DNA of 64,000 bases from Diaphorobacter caeni (GCF_015354245.1 NZ_JADKYZ010000004.1:372001-436000); one strand, 5' to 3'; positions 44,616 to 54,588 are shown, counted from the first letter of the stretch. The notes: generated by a model from the letters alone, not told the origin. Translations and numbers: made by a program.

Positions 44616-44649
44616 AAGGCCGGTGACTCCCGAGAGAGTCACCGGCCTT
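44616..44649 (-). terminator. Rho-independent terminator of the DUF11 surface-protein gene
   Basis: On the minus strand a perfect 14-bp stem (AAGGCCGGTGACTC with its complement) encloses a 6-base loop and is followed by a run of T (44617-44611 read on the other strand). It lies 57 bases after the stop codon at 44706. Confidence 0.93.
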
Positions 44650-44705
44650 CAAGAAGCCATTCCTGCGCGCCTCAGCGCGCGGGAACTATCCGTGGTGTGC
44701 CCCGA

Positions 44706-47700
44706 TCACTTGCGGCGGCGTGCTGCGTTGCCAAAGCCCATGGCCGCGAAGCCCAGGAGCGACGACAGCATGATCAGGCCCCATTGCGAGAGCGTGGGAA
44801 CCGACTTCGGATCGGCCGGGGGCACGATCGTGGTGGTGGTTTCGCTTTCGTCGTTCTTGGGGTTTTCGTCGCCCGTGAGGGTCACGGAAGCCTTGTTCAC
44901 CAGCGGACGCGCACCCTTGTACGGTGTGGCGAGCGTGGTGTCGATGGTGAACACGGCGGTCGCGCCGCTGTCGAGTGCGGGCACGTCGCAGCTCACGGTG
45001 CGCGATGCCTGCTCATAAGTGCAGCCATCGCCGCCCGAGGCGCCCACGTAGTCCAGGCCTTCGGGCAGCACGTCGGTCACCTTGCCGCCCTTGGTGTAGG
45101 GCTTACCGCCCTTGCCTTCGTTGGTCACGGTGAGGGTCCAGGTCGCGCTGTCGCCAGCGTCCAGCGGGCCTTCGGGGCCTGCCTTGTTGATGCCGAGATC
45201 GACGGTGGGTGGGGGCTCCACCGGGGTGGTTTCCTCGTCGTTGTCGTTGTCGGGATTGCTGTCGCCCGGCACGCTCACGCTCGCGCTGTTGACCAGCGGA
45301 CGGGAGCCCGTGTAGGGCTGCTCGAGCTTGGCCTGCACGGTGAAGACCGCCGTGGCGCCGCTCAGGATCGAGGGCACGTCGCAGGTCACTGCTCGCGTGC
45401 CGCTGTCGAAGGTACAGCCATTCGATGCGCTGATGAACGCGAGGCCCGCGGGCAGCACGTCGGTCACCTTGCCGCCGGTGGGCGACATGGTTCCGGCCTT
45501 GCCATGGTTGGTCACGGTGAGGGTCCAGGTGATGGTGTCACCCTCGTTCACCGATGCGCTAGGTCCCTTCTTGTCGATGCCGAGGTCGATGGCGGCCTTG
45601 CTGGTCGACGTGCGGTCGGTCGTGGCGTTGTTGCTCGCCACATCGACGCCACCGGGCATGCTTTCCACTTCGAGCGGCTTGACGGTCGCGGAGTGGAAGA
45701 TGGTGCCGGTGGTCGCGCCGAGCGGCAGCGAATCGGCCTTCATGGTGAACTTGATGATGATGGTGTCACCAGGTGCCATCAGCGGGAAGGTGCAGTCGAG
45801 CGCTCCGTTGGTGGTGCCCAGTGCAGGTTGCGCGCACATGGAGGCGTTGGCCGATGTGGCTGCGATGCCCGTGCCCGAGACATTGAGACCGCCTTCGTAG
45901 GTGAAGGTGGCGTTCGAGCCGGCAGCGGGGAACAGGTCCGCCACGTTCACGTTGGACGCGTACGACGAGGAGTTCGAATCGTTGCGCACGATGATCGTGT
46001 ACTCGGTCGTTTCGCCAAGCGCCAGACCGTCGGCCGAATGCCGCATGTCGATCTGCACGTCGAGCTGCGCCGGCTTCAGCGTGATCGAACGTGCGTCGTT
46101 GTTGTTGTCGTCGCGGGTTTCTGGCGTGGCAGTCGAGACGTGCACCTTGTTGTCCATGGTGTCGCCAACGGCTGCGTCGTCACCCACGGAACGGGCCTTG
46201 TACTGCACCAGATACTCGTAGCCGGCCTGCAGGTCATTGGCCCACGTGCAGGTCATGGTGCCGCCGCGCAGGCCGTCACCCTTGGCGACAGGCTGGTCTG
46301 CCGCATCGGTGAACGTGCATGTGCCGTTGCCCGTCAGCCCCCAAGGCTCGCCGACCAGATAGGCATTGGCGGGCAAGGTGTCCACCAGCGTCACCAGCTT
46401 GGCGGCCGAGGGGCCGTAGTTGTGCGTGCTCACCGTGTAGGTGGCCGGTTCGCCGAGCGCCACGCTGGTCACCGGAGCCACTTGCTTGATGACCGCGATG
46501 TCGGTCAGCGCCGTCATCTGCAGGTCCACCGTGCTGGTGTTGTTCGTCAGTTTGTCGTCGTTGATGTAGGCGGAATACGCGGTCGCGGTGTTGGAGTACG
46601 TACCGTTCGTTGCCACGCGCGGACGGATCTGGACTTCGATGGTCACGCTCTCACCCCGTGCGAGCTTGTCGATCGGGCAGGTCAGCGTGCGGCTGCGCGA
46701 ATTCTTGTCACCGGAAGCCGAGCAGGTGACTGCTCCGGCGTTTGCAGGCACGGTGCCCACGGTCTGCGCCGAGATGAAGCCACCGTTGGGATACGGGCTT
46801 CTCTGCGCGACGCCGTTCTTGTCCGGAGCGCCGTCATCGGTGCTCACCACCAGATCATTGAGCACGTCGGTCACCGTGATGGACTGCGCGTCCTGCGTGC
46901 TGTTGGCGTCGTTGGTGATCTTGAGGTGATAAGTCACCAGATCGCCGCTGACGGCCGGGCCGGGGTTGGGCGAGACCAGCGTCTTCTCGATCAGCAGGTC
47001 GGCGCGGCGATCGGAGATCGTCACATTGGCATTGGCCGAGATGGTCTCGCCACCACGGTCGCCGGGGTTCACGCCGGCAGACGCGGCGTTGTTCCAGTTG
47101 GCGTATTCAGCGCCGTTGGGCAGGGTGTCCACCTGGGCGTCGAAGATCAGCGTGATCGACTCGCCGACCTTGAGGCCAGCCGTCGTCGAGCAGTTCGCCG
47201 GGGTGCCGGCGACGCCGTTCACGTCAGCGCAGCTCCAGGCGCTCTTGTCCGAATAGTCGAGCAGCCGGATCTCGGACGACGGCGTGTCTTTCAGCTCAAT
47301 GCTCTGGCCGGGCAGCACAGGCATGGGGCCGTCGTTCTTCACGGTGAGCTGGTACTGGAAGACCTTGCCTTTTTCCACCGGACGGCCGTCGCCGACCAGA
47401 CCCTTCGTCAACGCGAGCTGGGCCGTGTTGTTGAAGGTGATGGCCGCGGAGGCCTTGTTGTTGGTGGTGTTGGGCTCCGGCACTTCGGGCGGCATGCTCA
47501 GTGTCGCGGTGTTCACGCGCGAGCCCACGAGCAGCGCGTCAGCGGGTGCGGTGACTTGGGCGTTGAACTTGATGGGCGGCATGGTCGCGCCGAGGCCGCC
47601 GGTGAATTCTCCGGCCCATTCGCAGCGCACGGTGCGGGTGGCGGCACCCGCGTAGGTGCACGACCAGCCCGCGTTGTTCGCGGTGTCGAAAGAGACGAAT

Positions 47701-48905
47701 TCCACATCCTTGGGCAGCACGTCAAGCACGACGATGTCACTTGGCGTGAGGCTGCCGGATTCGCGCTTGGCGGTCAGCGTGTAGACCAGCGGCGTGACGG
47801 TGCCCGTGGTCGCGTCGACCTTGGACGCCGAGACGGCCTTGGCGAGCGACATGTCGGCAAAGTCCGCACCGGCCGAGGTCACGATGACGGAGTCGGTGTT
47901 GTTGTCCTTCTGGCCATCGGCAACCGGTGTGGTCGCGGTGTCATTGGTGAAGGCTTCGACGCTCACGGCCGCGCCGATGGGGCCGCCCATGTTCGCCTTC
48001 ACGGGCACGGTGATCGCATTCAGGGCCTTGCCCACGGTGACCGTCTCGCCTGCGGGCACCTTGTAGTTGCAGGTGATCACGCCCGAGGTCTGCATGCCTC
48101 CGGGCTGGCAGCTCCATCCATCGCCCGTGGGCGTGCCGGTCACCGGTGCACCGGCGGGCACTTCAAAGGTCACGCGCACCATGCCACCCCCGGGGATTTC
48201 CGTCGGGCCGTGGTTGGTCACATCGATCTGGTAGCCGAACGGGTCGCCGTTGTTGACCTCGCCGTTGGTCGTGCCGGTCGCCTGCAGCTTGACGCCGAGA
48301 TCGGACGCATTGCTGGTCGTGAAGTTGCGGCGCAGGTCGACGTTGTTGATGCCGCCATCACCGTCGATCTCGCCGACCTTGGGCAGCGACGCGCTTGCGA
48401 TGGCCTCCCAGTTCGTGCCCACAGTGGGCAGGATCACGTTGAAATCCACCCACTTGAAGCCGTCTTTTTCGGCCAGCGAACTGATCGTGCACTTGATCTT
48501 GTTGTTGCTGGCGTCGAGCACCGTCCCCTTGGCGAGCGTGGGCGTGCACGAGATGCCGCTCGGCTTGCTGTCGGTTGACTGGAAGATTGCGCCCTCGGGC
48601 AGCACTTCGGTCAGCGTGATGTTGGAGGCCGTGGGGCCCGCATTGAGCCGCACCTTGGCGCGGTAGGTGAACGATCCGCCCGCAGGTCCGGAGACCTCCA
48701 TCTCCCCTGCCGCAAGACCGTCGTGGTTCACCAGAACGTCCGGAATGGTCGCTGCACCGGCTGTGCCGCTCAGCAGGACTCCACTCAAAATGGCTGTCGC
48801 CGAAACCCACCGCGGCACTGCTGACCGCCCCCGGCCGGAATGCCCGGCCTGCCTGTCCGCCTCAGCCCTTTGAAAGGCCTGGACTGGACTCCAAACTGAA
48901 AACAT
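44706..48905 (-). CDS. Large DUF11-repeat surface protein with IPTL-CTERM sorting signal
   Basis: About 1399 aa. After an N-terminal signal (ATAILSGVLLSGTAGAAT) it is built from roughly ten DUF11/CARDB-like beta-sandwich repeats (recurring TLTVTNHGP... VTDVLPEGL... TCDVPSL...GATAVFTV... NSASVS). The C-terminus is VPTLSQWGLIMLSSL followed by a short helix and RRRK, the IPTL-CTERM signal (TIGR04174 pattern). IPTL-CTERM and related signals are linked to envelope anchoring or processing. The frame is open to TTG 48962; I choose ATG 48905, which has GGATGGGG upstream. Confidence 0.88.
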   Translation of the reverse strand: MFSVWSPVQAFQRAEADRQAGHSGRGRSAVPRWVSATAILSGVLLSGTAGAATIPDVLVNHDGLAAGEMEVSGPAGGSFTYRAKVRLNAGPTASNITLTEVLPEGAIFQSTDSKPSGISCTPTLAKGTVLDASNNKIKCTISSLAEKDGFKWVDFNVILPTVGTNWEAIASASLPKVGEIDGDGGINNVDLRRNFTTSNASDLGVKLQATGTTNGEVNNGDPFGYQIDVTNHGPTEIPGGGMVRVTFEVPAGAPVTGTPTGDGWSCQPGGMQTSGVITCNYKVPAGETVTVGKALNAITVPVKANMGGPIGAAVSVEAFTNDTATTPVADGQKDNNTDSVIVTSAGADFADMSLAKAVSASKVDATTGTVTPLVYTLTAKRESGSLTPSDIVVLDVLPKDVEFVSFDTANNAGWSCTYAGAATRTVRCEWAGEFTGGLGATMPPIKFNAQVTAPADALLVGSRVNTATLSMPPEVPEPNTTNNKASAAITFNNTAQLALTKGLVGDGRPVEKGKVFQYQLTVKNDGPMPVLPGQSIELKDTPSSEIRLLDYSDKSAWSCADVNGVAGTPANCSTTAGLKVGESITLIFDAQVDTLPNGAEYANWNNAASAGVNPGDRGGETISANANVTISDRRADLLIEKTLVSPNPGPAVSGDLVTYHLKITNDANSTQDAQSITVTDVLNDLVVSTDDGAPDKNGVAQRSPYPNGGFISAQTVGTVPANAGAVTCSASGDKNSRSRTLTCPIDKLARGESVTIEVQIRPRVATNGTYSNTATAYSAYINDDKLTNNTSTVDLQMTALTDIAVIKQVAPVTSVALGEPATYTVSTHNYGPSAAKLVTLVDTLPANAYLVGEPWGLTGNGTCTFTDAADQPVAKGDGLRGGTMTCTWANDLQAGYEYLVQYKARSVGDDAAVGDTMDNKVHVSTATPETRDDNNNDARSITLKPAQLDVQIDMRHSADGLALGETTEYTIIVRNDSNSSSYASNVNVADLFPAAGSNATFTYEGGLNVSGTGIAATSANASMCAQPALGTTNGALDCTFPLMAPGDTIIIKFTMKADSLPLGATTGTIFHSATVKPLEVESMPGGVDVASNNATTDRTSTSKAAIDLGIDKKGPSASVNEGDTITWTLTVTNHGKAGTMSPTGGKVTDVLPAGLAFISASNGCTFDSGTRAVTCDVPSILSGATAVFTVQAKLEQPYTGSRPLVNSASVSVPGDSNPDNDNDEETTPVEPPPTVDLGINKAGPEGPLDAGDSATWTLTVTNEGKGGKPYTKGGKVTDVLPEGLDYVGASGGDGCTYEQASRTVSCDVPALDSGATAVFTIDTTLATPYKGARPLVNKASVTLTGDENPKNDESETTTTIVPPADPKSVPTLSQWGLIMLSSLLGFAAMGFGNAARRRK

Positions 48906-49308
48906 ATAACCCCATCCAAACTGAAAACCAGAGTGCCGGTGGGTCCCAGTGTTTTCGCTCAATCAATGGCAAAAACAGTCGAAAACTCTCCAGCCCAATC
49001 GCTTATTGTATTGATTGGATACAAATGATGTTTTTTGCAACAAATTCAGAGCGCTTTACCTGTGCATTAACTGACACAGCTTTCAGGGGCTTTTGTGCTT
49101 GAATACCAATCTGGGATTGGCTTGGGATCCGCAGAAGCGCTCCGCTTCTGGGTAGGGGATGGAAGATCGCGCTATTTCAGCGATGCAACTTGTCTCTAAG
49201 TGTTGATGATTGTAACACCAACAAGACAACCTGATTCACATTCTCCAGATCCTGAGAGCCCGGGAACGTGTCCGCGAACGTCGGCAGTTCAACGCACTTT
49301 GACGCGCT
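48906..49308. other. Intergenic region upstream of the DUF11 gene
   Basis: No gene seen. A 14-bp direct repeat (TCCAAACTGAAAAC at 48890-48903 and 48915-48928) straddles the chosen start codon. The tract 48995-49060 is AT-rich and probably holds the promoter. A CAGAAGC/GCTTCTG hairpin near 49132-49150 may end the racemase transcript. Confidence 0.5.
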
Positions 49309-50052
49309 TCAATGCGCTTCATAGGCACGACGGGCGAGCGCCTGCGCGAGGATGCGTGACGGATCGATCAGCAGCGCGCCCTCGGCCTCGCGTGCCCGGG
49401 GCAGCGCGAGCGGGATCTCGGTGCAGCCCATGACGACGGGCAGCGGCCCATGGCGATCCAGCAGCGGCGCGAGCACCTCGCCGAAGCGACGGGCGGCGAA
49501 GTCGAGGTCGCCACGCTTGACGCCCTCGTAGATGCCCTGCATGAGCCGCTGGACGCCGTCGTCCGCAGGCGTCAGCGGCGTGATGCCGTGGGCGCGCAGC
49601 GTCTGGTCGTAGAGGCCCGTGCGGTACGTTCCCGCCGTCGCCAGCAGGATGGCCTGCTGCACGCCCTGACGCTGCAGGTGGCGCGCGGTTTCCTCGGCGA
49701 TGTGCAGGATGCTCAATTGCGGAAACAGCGCCTGCATCTGCCCATGCCAGACATGGGCCGTGTTGCAGGCCACGGCCACGCTGCGCACGCCGAGCGCGGC
49801 CAGGCGGCCGACACCCTGCAGCAGATGCGGCGCGGGGTCCTGCACATCCGCTGCGGACTGCTGGATGGCGATGCTGCGGTCGGGGATCGGCATCTGCACC
49901 AGCCAGTGCTCGGGGAACGACTGGTCGCGCACCTCTTCGCCATGGCTCTGCAGATAGTCGGTACAGGCCTCGACGAACAGGCGCACGAAGTCGGCACCCG
50001 CCGCCGGTCCCATGCCGCCCAGGATTCCAACGGATTGCGGCGGGGCCAGCAT
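49309..50052 (-). CDS. Aspartate/glutamate racemase family protein
   Basis: A 247-aa cofactor-independent racemase of the Asp/Glu (YgeA/RacX-like) family. The two catalytic cysteines lie in VACNTAHVW (about residue 95) and VMGCTEIPLAL (about 206), with the N-terminal GILGGMGPAAG loop. It lies 36 bases after a GltI-like acidic amino acid binding protein gene and close to a D-amino-acid dehydrogenase and LysR gene, which suggests use of D-aspartate or D-glutamate as a substrate source. Confidence 0.9.
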   Translation of the reverse strand: MLAPPQSVGILGGMGPAAGADFVRLFVEACTDYLQSHGEEVRDQSFPEHWLVQMPIPDRSIAIQQSAADVQDPAPHLLQGVGRLAALGVRSVAVACNTAHVWHGQMQALFPQLSILHIAEETARHLQRQGVQQAILLATAGTYRTGLYDQTLRAHGITPLTPADDGVQRLMQGIYEGVKRGDLDFAARRFGEVLAPLLDRHGPLPVVMGCTEIPLALPRAREAEGALLIDPSRILAQALARRAYEAH

Positions 50053-50088
50053 GGGAAGCGCTCTTCGGGTTGAGAAAAAAGGGCCGGA

Positions 50089-50970
50089 TCAGTTCGCTGG
50101 CTTGTCGCTCAACTCGACCAGATTCTTCTTCAGGTCGTCGCTCATGCCCATGTTCAGCGGCGTGTTGGTCGGCGGTATCGGCTGCATGAACCACTTGTCG
50201 TAGAGCTTGGTGAACGCGCCCGACTTCATCATGCCGCCGATCACGCCATCGACGAGCTTCTTGAACTCGGGATCGTTCTTGCGCACCATGCAGGCGTAGG
50301 GCTCGACCTGCAGCGCGTCGGCAACGACCTCGTAGTCGCCGGGATTCTTGGCGTTGGCCATCAGGCCGAAGAGCAGCACGTCGTCCATGCCGAACGCGAC
50401 CGCGCGGTCCTCCTGCACCTGCAGAAAGCCGTCCGCATGGTCCTTGGGCATGATGATGTTGAGATCCAGCCCCTTGTCGGCGCTGTACTTGCGCATCACC
50501 TGCAGGTTGGTGGTGCCGGAGGTGATCGCCACGGTCTTGCCCTTGAGGTCCGCATAGTTCTTCACGCCCGAGCTCTTCTTCACCAGCAGGCGCGTGCCGG
50601 TGTAGAAGTGGTTGATGGCGAAATCCACTTCCTTGCCGCGCACCGAGTTGTTGGTGGTCGAGCCGCACTCCAGATCGACGGTGCCGTTGGACAGCAGCGG
50701 GATGCGGTTCTGCGAGGTCACGGCCTGCCACTTCACTTCGAGATTCGGTTTGCCCACGGCCTTCTTGACCGCGTCGGCGATCGTCTCGGACATCTCCACC
50801 GTCATGCCCACGCGCTTGCCGGCATCGAGGTAGCTGAAGGGCACGGACGATTCGCGGTACGCAAGCGTGATGTAGCCGTTCTCGCGCACCTTGGCCAAGG
50901 TGTCCGCATGGGCCGTTGCAAGACAGCCCAGGCCCAGCGCCGCGCACAGCAAAGTGGAACGAAATTTCAT
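50089..50970 (-). CDS. GltI-like periplasmic amino acid-binding protein
   Basis: A 293-aa family 3 solute-binding protein with a signal peptide (ALGLGCLATAHA). It shows the glutamate/aspartate-type features VPFSYLD, LECGSTTNNSVRGKEVDFA and GMDDVLLFGLMA. No permease or ATPase genes adjoin it, so it must work with components encoded elsewhere. It is first in a leftward pair with the racemase and divergent from the dehydrogenase. Confidence 0.9.
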   Translation of the reverse strand: MKFRSTLLCAALGLGCLATAHADTLAKVRENGYITLAYRESSVPFSYLDAGKRVGMTVEMSETIADAVKKAVGKPNLEVKWQAVTSQNRIPLLSNGTVDLECGSTTNNSVRGKEVDFAINHFYTGTRLLVKKSSGVKNYADLKGKTVAITSGTTNLQVMRKYSADKGLDLNIIMPKDHADGFLQVQEDRAVAFGMDDVLLFGLMANAKNPGDYEVVADALQVEPYACMVRKNDPEFKKLVDGVIGGMMKSGAFTKLYDKWFMQPIPPTNTPLNMGMSDDLKKNLVELSDKPAN

Positions 50971-51245
50971 GCCGACTCCCCAAGTAAAGATGTTGAAGTG
51001 ATGGCCAGTTTATGGACTGACACACCGCTTGTGGGATGCAAATTGCGCGCCAGTCCATGCCCTGCGTTTATGGCCTCAAGGGTTATCACCAAGGCTGCGC
51101 GTCCTGCGCTGCAACGTGGTGCAATCTGCACCCGGAAAGGGCGACAAACCTACGGGTAATCCAGATGATCCATAACATCAGTGCATACCCTATGTGCAAA
51201 TCGCCATGCGACGCCGGCAGGCCGTGGAACTACAGTTGTCCGGTC

Positions 51246-52499
51246 ATGAAAACCGAGCAATCCAAGCACATCTGCGTCGTCGGCGCAGGCATCGTCGGCC
51301 TCGCGAGCGCCTATGTTCTGCAGCAGGCGGGGCACCGCATCACGCTGGTGGAGCGCGCGGCGCAACCGGCGGCGGGCGCGAGCGGCGGCAACGGCGCGCA
51401 GCTGAGCTATTCGTACGTGCAGCCGCTGGCCGATCCCGGCATCTGGAAGATGCTGCCCAAGCTGCTGCTCGAGAAGGATTCGCCGCTCAAGTTCCGCCCG
51501 CAGATCGATCCGCGCCAATGGTCCTGGGGACTGCAGTTTCTGGGCGCCTGCAACGGCGAGACTTCACGGGACAGCACGCGCCAGCTGCTGGCGCTGGCCG
51601 CGCGAAGCCGCCTCGAATTCGAATCCGCGCTGCACCGCGATGCCCTGCACTGCGATCAGCACACGCCCGGCAAGCTGGTGCTCTTCGCGTCTCAGCAGGG
51701 GCTCGACGACGCCGCGCGCCAGGTCGCGCTGCAGGCACAGCTGGGTGGCGCACCGCAGCGCATCGTCGATGCGAGCGAGGTGGCGCGCATCGAGCCCGCC
51801 CTGAACGCCTACGCACCGCGCATCGCCGGCGCCGTCCACACGCCCAGCGAAAGCGCGGCCGACTGCCGCATGCTGTGCCAGCAGCTGTCCGCCCTGCTTG
51901 TCGAGCGCGGCGCGACGCTGCTCTACGGCACGCAGGCCGCAGGCTACGACGTGCAGGGCGGCGCGATACGCGCGCTGCGCACGGCGTCGGGGCAGGAGCT
52001 GCACGCCGATCACTTCGTGCTCGCAAGCGGCTGGGAAAGCGCGATCCAGGCGCGCGCGCTGGGCGTGCAGATTCCGGTCTATCCGCTCAAGGGCTACAGC
52101 ATCACCGTCGATGCGAGCGATGCGCTGGCCACGTCACCCGACGCCGCGCCGAGCGTGAGCGTGACGGACACCGCGCGCAAGGTGGTCTTCGCGCGCCTTG
52201 GCGACCGCGTGCGGGTCGCCGGCATGGTGGAGATCGTGGGCCGCGACACACGCCTCGAGCCGGAGCGCATCCGCAGCCTCGCCACATCGACGCGCGAGGT
52301 GTTTCCGCAATTGCCACTGCAGGGCGATCTGCAGCCCTGGACCGGCATGCGCCCCGCCACGCCGAGGGGCCTGCCGATCACCGGACGCCAGCGCGGCGGG
52401 CCAAGCAACCTGTGGATGCAGACGGGGCATGGCGCGCTTGGACTCACGCTGGCCTTCGGATCGGCGGCCGAGCTGCGCGAGCAGATCCGCCTGGCCTGA
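51246..52499 (+). CDS. D-amino acid dehydrogenase (DadA-like FAD oxidoreductase)
   Basis: A 417-aa DAO-fold flavoprotein. The N-terminal dinucleotide motif is VVGAGIVGLASAYVL, followed by ASGGNGAQLSYSYVQPLADP (DadA signature). The C-terminal half has YPLKGYSITVD and the flavin segment TGHGALGLTLAFGS. It would oxidise D-amino acids to keto acids at the membrane, passing electrons to quinone. It is divergent from gltI-like and convergent with the LysR gene. The long upstream open frame (from 51036) is rejected because the FAD motif sits right after ATG 51246. Confidence 0.92.
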   Translation: MKTEQSKHICVVGAGIVGLASAYVLQQAGHRITLVERAAQPAAGASGGNGAQLSYSYVQPLADPGIWKMLPKLLLEKDSPLKFRPQIDPRQWSWGLQFLGACNGETSRDSTRQLLALAARSRLEFESALHRDALHCDQHTPGKLVLFASQQGLDDAARQVALQAQLGGAPQRIVDASEVARIEPALNAYAPRIAGAVHTPSESAADCRMLCQQLSALLVERGATLLYGTQAAGYDVQGGAIRALRTASGQELHADHFVLASGWESAIQARALGVQIPVYPLKGYSITVDASDALATSPDAAPSVSVTDTARKVVFARLGDRVRVAGMVEIVGRDTRLEPERIRSLATSTREVFPQLPLQGDLQPWTGMRPATPRGLPITGRQRGGPSNLWMQTGHGALGLTLAFGSAAELREQIRLA

Positions 52500-52516
52500 A
52501 TCCGGCGGCCTTCAGT

Positions 52517-53434
52517 TCAACGCAAGCCCGCGCCGCTCAGCGTTTCGCGCAGCGCGCGGCGCATTTCCTGCGTCATCGCGCGGGCAAGCACCGAACCCGG
52601 CCGCTGCGCGAGATGCAGCGCGTTCACGCCGACGGTGATGTGCGGCAGCAGCGGCACGACGTGCACCTTGGCCAGATCGGCTGCAGCGGCCGTGCAGCCA
52701 TCGACGATCGCCGCTCCGAGGCCGTACTCCGCCATCGACAGCGCCGCGTGATACGTCTGCACCGTGACCACCGGAGACAGCCCCACGCCGTGCTCGCGGC
52801 AGGCCTGCTGGATGCGCACGCCCAGCGGGTCCTTGCCGTCCAGCCCGACCAGCGGCACGTCCGCCAGATCGGTCAGCGCAAGCCCCTCGGGCCGCATGCG
52901 GTGCGGCGCGATCAGGCCTTTGGGCACGACGCATTGGATGTCGACCTCGGCCAGCGTCTCATGCTCGAGCGCGGCCTGACGCACCGAGCTGATCACGAAG
53001 CCCACATCGGCTTCCTGCAGCAGCAGACCGGAGACCACCTGCGGCGTGTGCAGCGCCTGCACATGAACCTGCACCTGTGGATATTTCGCGCGAAAGCCTG
53101 CCACCGCGCGCGGTAGCACGTCGCGGCTCAAGGCGAACACGGTCAGCACGGTGAGCTGGTCCGCCGCCTGGCCATGGCGCAGGTTGGCGGCGAGGCGCTG
53201 GACCTCGTCGAGCTGCTCGAACAGTTTTTCGATGTGCGGGAACAGCGCCAGCGCCTCGTTGGTGGGCGTGAGCCGCCCGCGAGCGCGCTGGAACAGCGCA
53301 AACCCGAGCTGCAGCTCGGCATGCTGCAGCGTGCGGCTGACGGCGGGCTGCGTCACGTTGATGAGGCGCGCGGCCGCGCTCACGCTGCCAGTCTGCATGA
53401 TCGCGTTGAAGACCTCGATGTGCCGCAGTCGCAT
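52517..53434 (-). CDS. LysR-family transcriptional regulator
   Basis: 305 aa. The N-terminal helix-turn-helix HIEVFNAIMQTGSVSAAARLINVTQPAVSRTLQHAE is followed by a two-lobe effector-binding domain. It converges on the dehydrogenase gene with 17 bases between stops. It is likely to control the neighbouring amino acid genes, but LysR genes more often sit divergently to their target, so this is an inference. Confidence 0.9.
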   Translation of the reverse strand: MRLRHIEVFNAIMQTGSVSAAARLINVTQPAVSRTLQHAELQLGFALFQRARGRLTPTNEALALFPHIEKLFEQLDEVQRLAANLRHGQAADQLTVLTVFALSRDVLPRAVAGFRAKYPQVQVHVQALHTPQVVSGLLLQEADVGFVISSVRQAALEHETLAEVDIQCVVPKGLIAPHRMRPEGLALTDLADVPLVGLDGKDPLGVRIQQACREHGVGLSPVVTVQTYHAALSMAEYGLGAAIVDGCTAAAADLAKVHVVPLLPHITVGVNALHLAQRPGSVLARAMTQEMRRALRETLSGAGLR

Positions 53435-53471
53435 GGCCGTCAGTTCCGCGTTTCAGTCGCTCGCGGCGATG

Positions 53472-54044
53472 TCACTCGTCCTGCGCGGCCGCGCGCGCGA
53501 GACGTTCGCTTTTCCAATACACATCATCGCCGCCGTCCACGCGATTGAGCACGCGGGCCAGCACGAACAGCAGATCGGACAGCCGGTTCAGATACTGGCG
53601 CGGTGCGGAGCGCATGTTCTCGCTGTCCTGCAGCGCCACCACGGCACGTTCCGCGCGGCGCGCCACGGTGCGGCAGACATGGGCCTGCGACGCGGCGCGC
53701 GTGCCCGCCGGCAGAATGAATTCCTGCAGGCGCGGCAGCTGCGCGTTGTAGTGCGCGAGCGCGTTGTCGAGCTGCAGCAGGCCATCGTCCTTGAGCAGCT
53801 CGAAGCCCGGAATCGACAGCTCGCCGCCGAGATTGAAGAGCTGGTGCTGCACATCGCCCAGCAGTTCGCGCACGTCGGCGGGCAGGTCTTCGCAGAGCAG
53901 CAGGCCGATGTGCGAGTTGAGCTCGTCCACATCCCCCATGGCGTGCGGACGGCCGCTGTTCTTCGAGACGCGGGTGTTGTCCCCCAGCCCCGTGGTGCCA
54001 TCGTCGCCGGTGCGTGTCGCAATCTGTGTCAAACGGTTACCCAT
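53472..54044 (-). CDS. PduO-type cob(I)alamin adenosyltransferase
   Basis: A 190-aa four-helix-bundle enzyme that transfers adenosyl from ATP to cob(I)alamin. ATP motif TRTGDDGTTGLGD at residues 10-22, RPHAMGDVDELNSHIG, RRAERAVVAL and LNRLSDLLFVLAR are all present. ATG 54044 is chosen because AGGAGA lies about 10 bases upstream; the frame's upstream extension lacks conserved sequence. Confidence 0.94.
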   Translation of the reverse strand: MGNRLTQIATRTGDDGTTGLGDNTRVSKNSGRPHAMGDVDELNSHIGLLLCEDLPADVRELLGDVQHQLFNLGGELSIPGFELLKDDGLLQLDNALAHYNAQLPRLQEFILPAGTRAASQAHVCRTVARRAERAVVALQDSENMRSAPRQYLNRLSDLLFVLARVLNRVDGGDDVYWKSERLARAAAQDE

Positions 54045-54202
54045 GGGATGTTTTCTCCTAGTTGTCTGCGCAAGTTCTCCATTGTGCTTTACATCAAGGA
54101 CCCAAATGAGGAGGCGAGCAACAGCGGGCAAAAGTGCTGGATCGAGCGCCGATGTTGCGATGCAATAGAGCCCAGTTCAACAACCTTTTGGAGTTACAGA
54201 CC

Positions 54203-54502
54203 ATGAATCAGTCGAAGCAACGCCGCATGCCTAGCACTTGGTTTGACGCCCGAAGTGTCATGCTTTTCGCAGCTCTCACCGTCACGGGGGCAGCGGTGCA
54301 GGCCCAGAACCCGTCCACACAGACCACCCGCTCCGCGCAGTCGCGGATCCAGCCCCAGGAAGTGGTCGGCGGCACGGCGGCGGCGTCCAGCGCCAAGTCG
54401 ACGCGGACGCTGAGCAAGCTCCCGTCGCGCAGGACGGACCAGGCCGCAAACACCGCCGCCACTGCCACCGTCAACAAACAGCACACCGGCTCGATCCGTT
54501 GA
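54203..54502 (+). CDS. Small exported protein of unknown function
   Basis: A 99-aa protein with a signal peptide (FAALTVTGAAVQAQ) and a mature part of about 65 residues rich in Ser, Thr, Ala and Arg, without cysteine and probably disordered. GGAG lies 9 bases before ATG 54203, and a strong terminator follows, so it is a real transcription unit. I do not recognise a family. Confidence 0.72.
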   Translation: MNQSKQRRMPSTWFDARSVMLFAALTVTGAAVQAQNPSTQTTRSAQSRIQPQEVVGGTAAASSAKSTRTLSKLPSRRTDQAANTAATATVNKQHTGSIR

Positions 54503-54588
54503 TCCAGCCACCCGCGCAACGACGCGGACCACCCCGTCCCTCCGGCGGCAGAATACAGGTAGAGTGGTTCTTTCTGCCGTCCGGATAA

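Noticed and set aside
44598-48578. Long + strand open frame of 1326 codons opposite the DUF11 gene
   Set aside because: The minus-strand frame has repeated DUF11 units, a signal peptide, a sorting motif and a terminator; the + frame has none.
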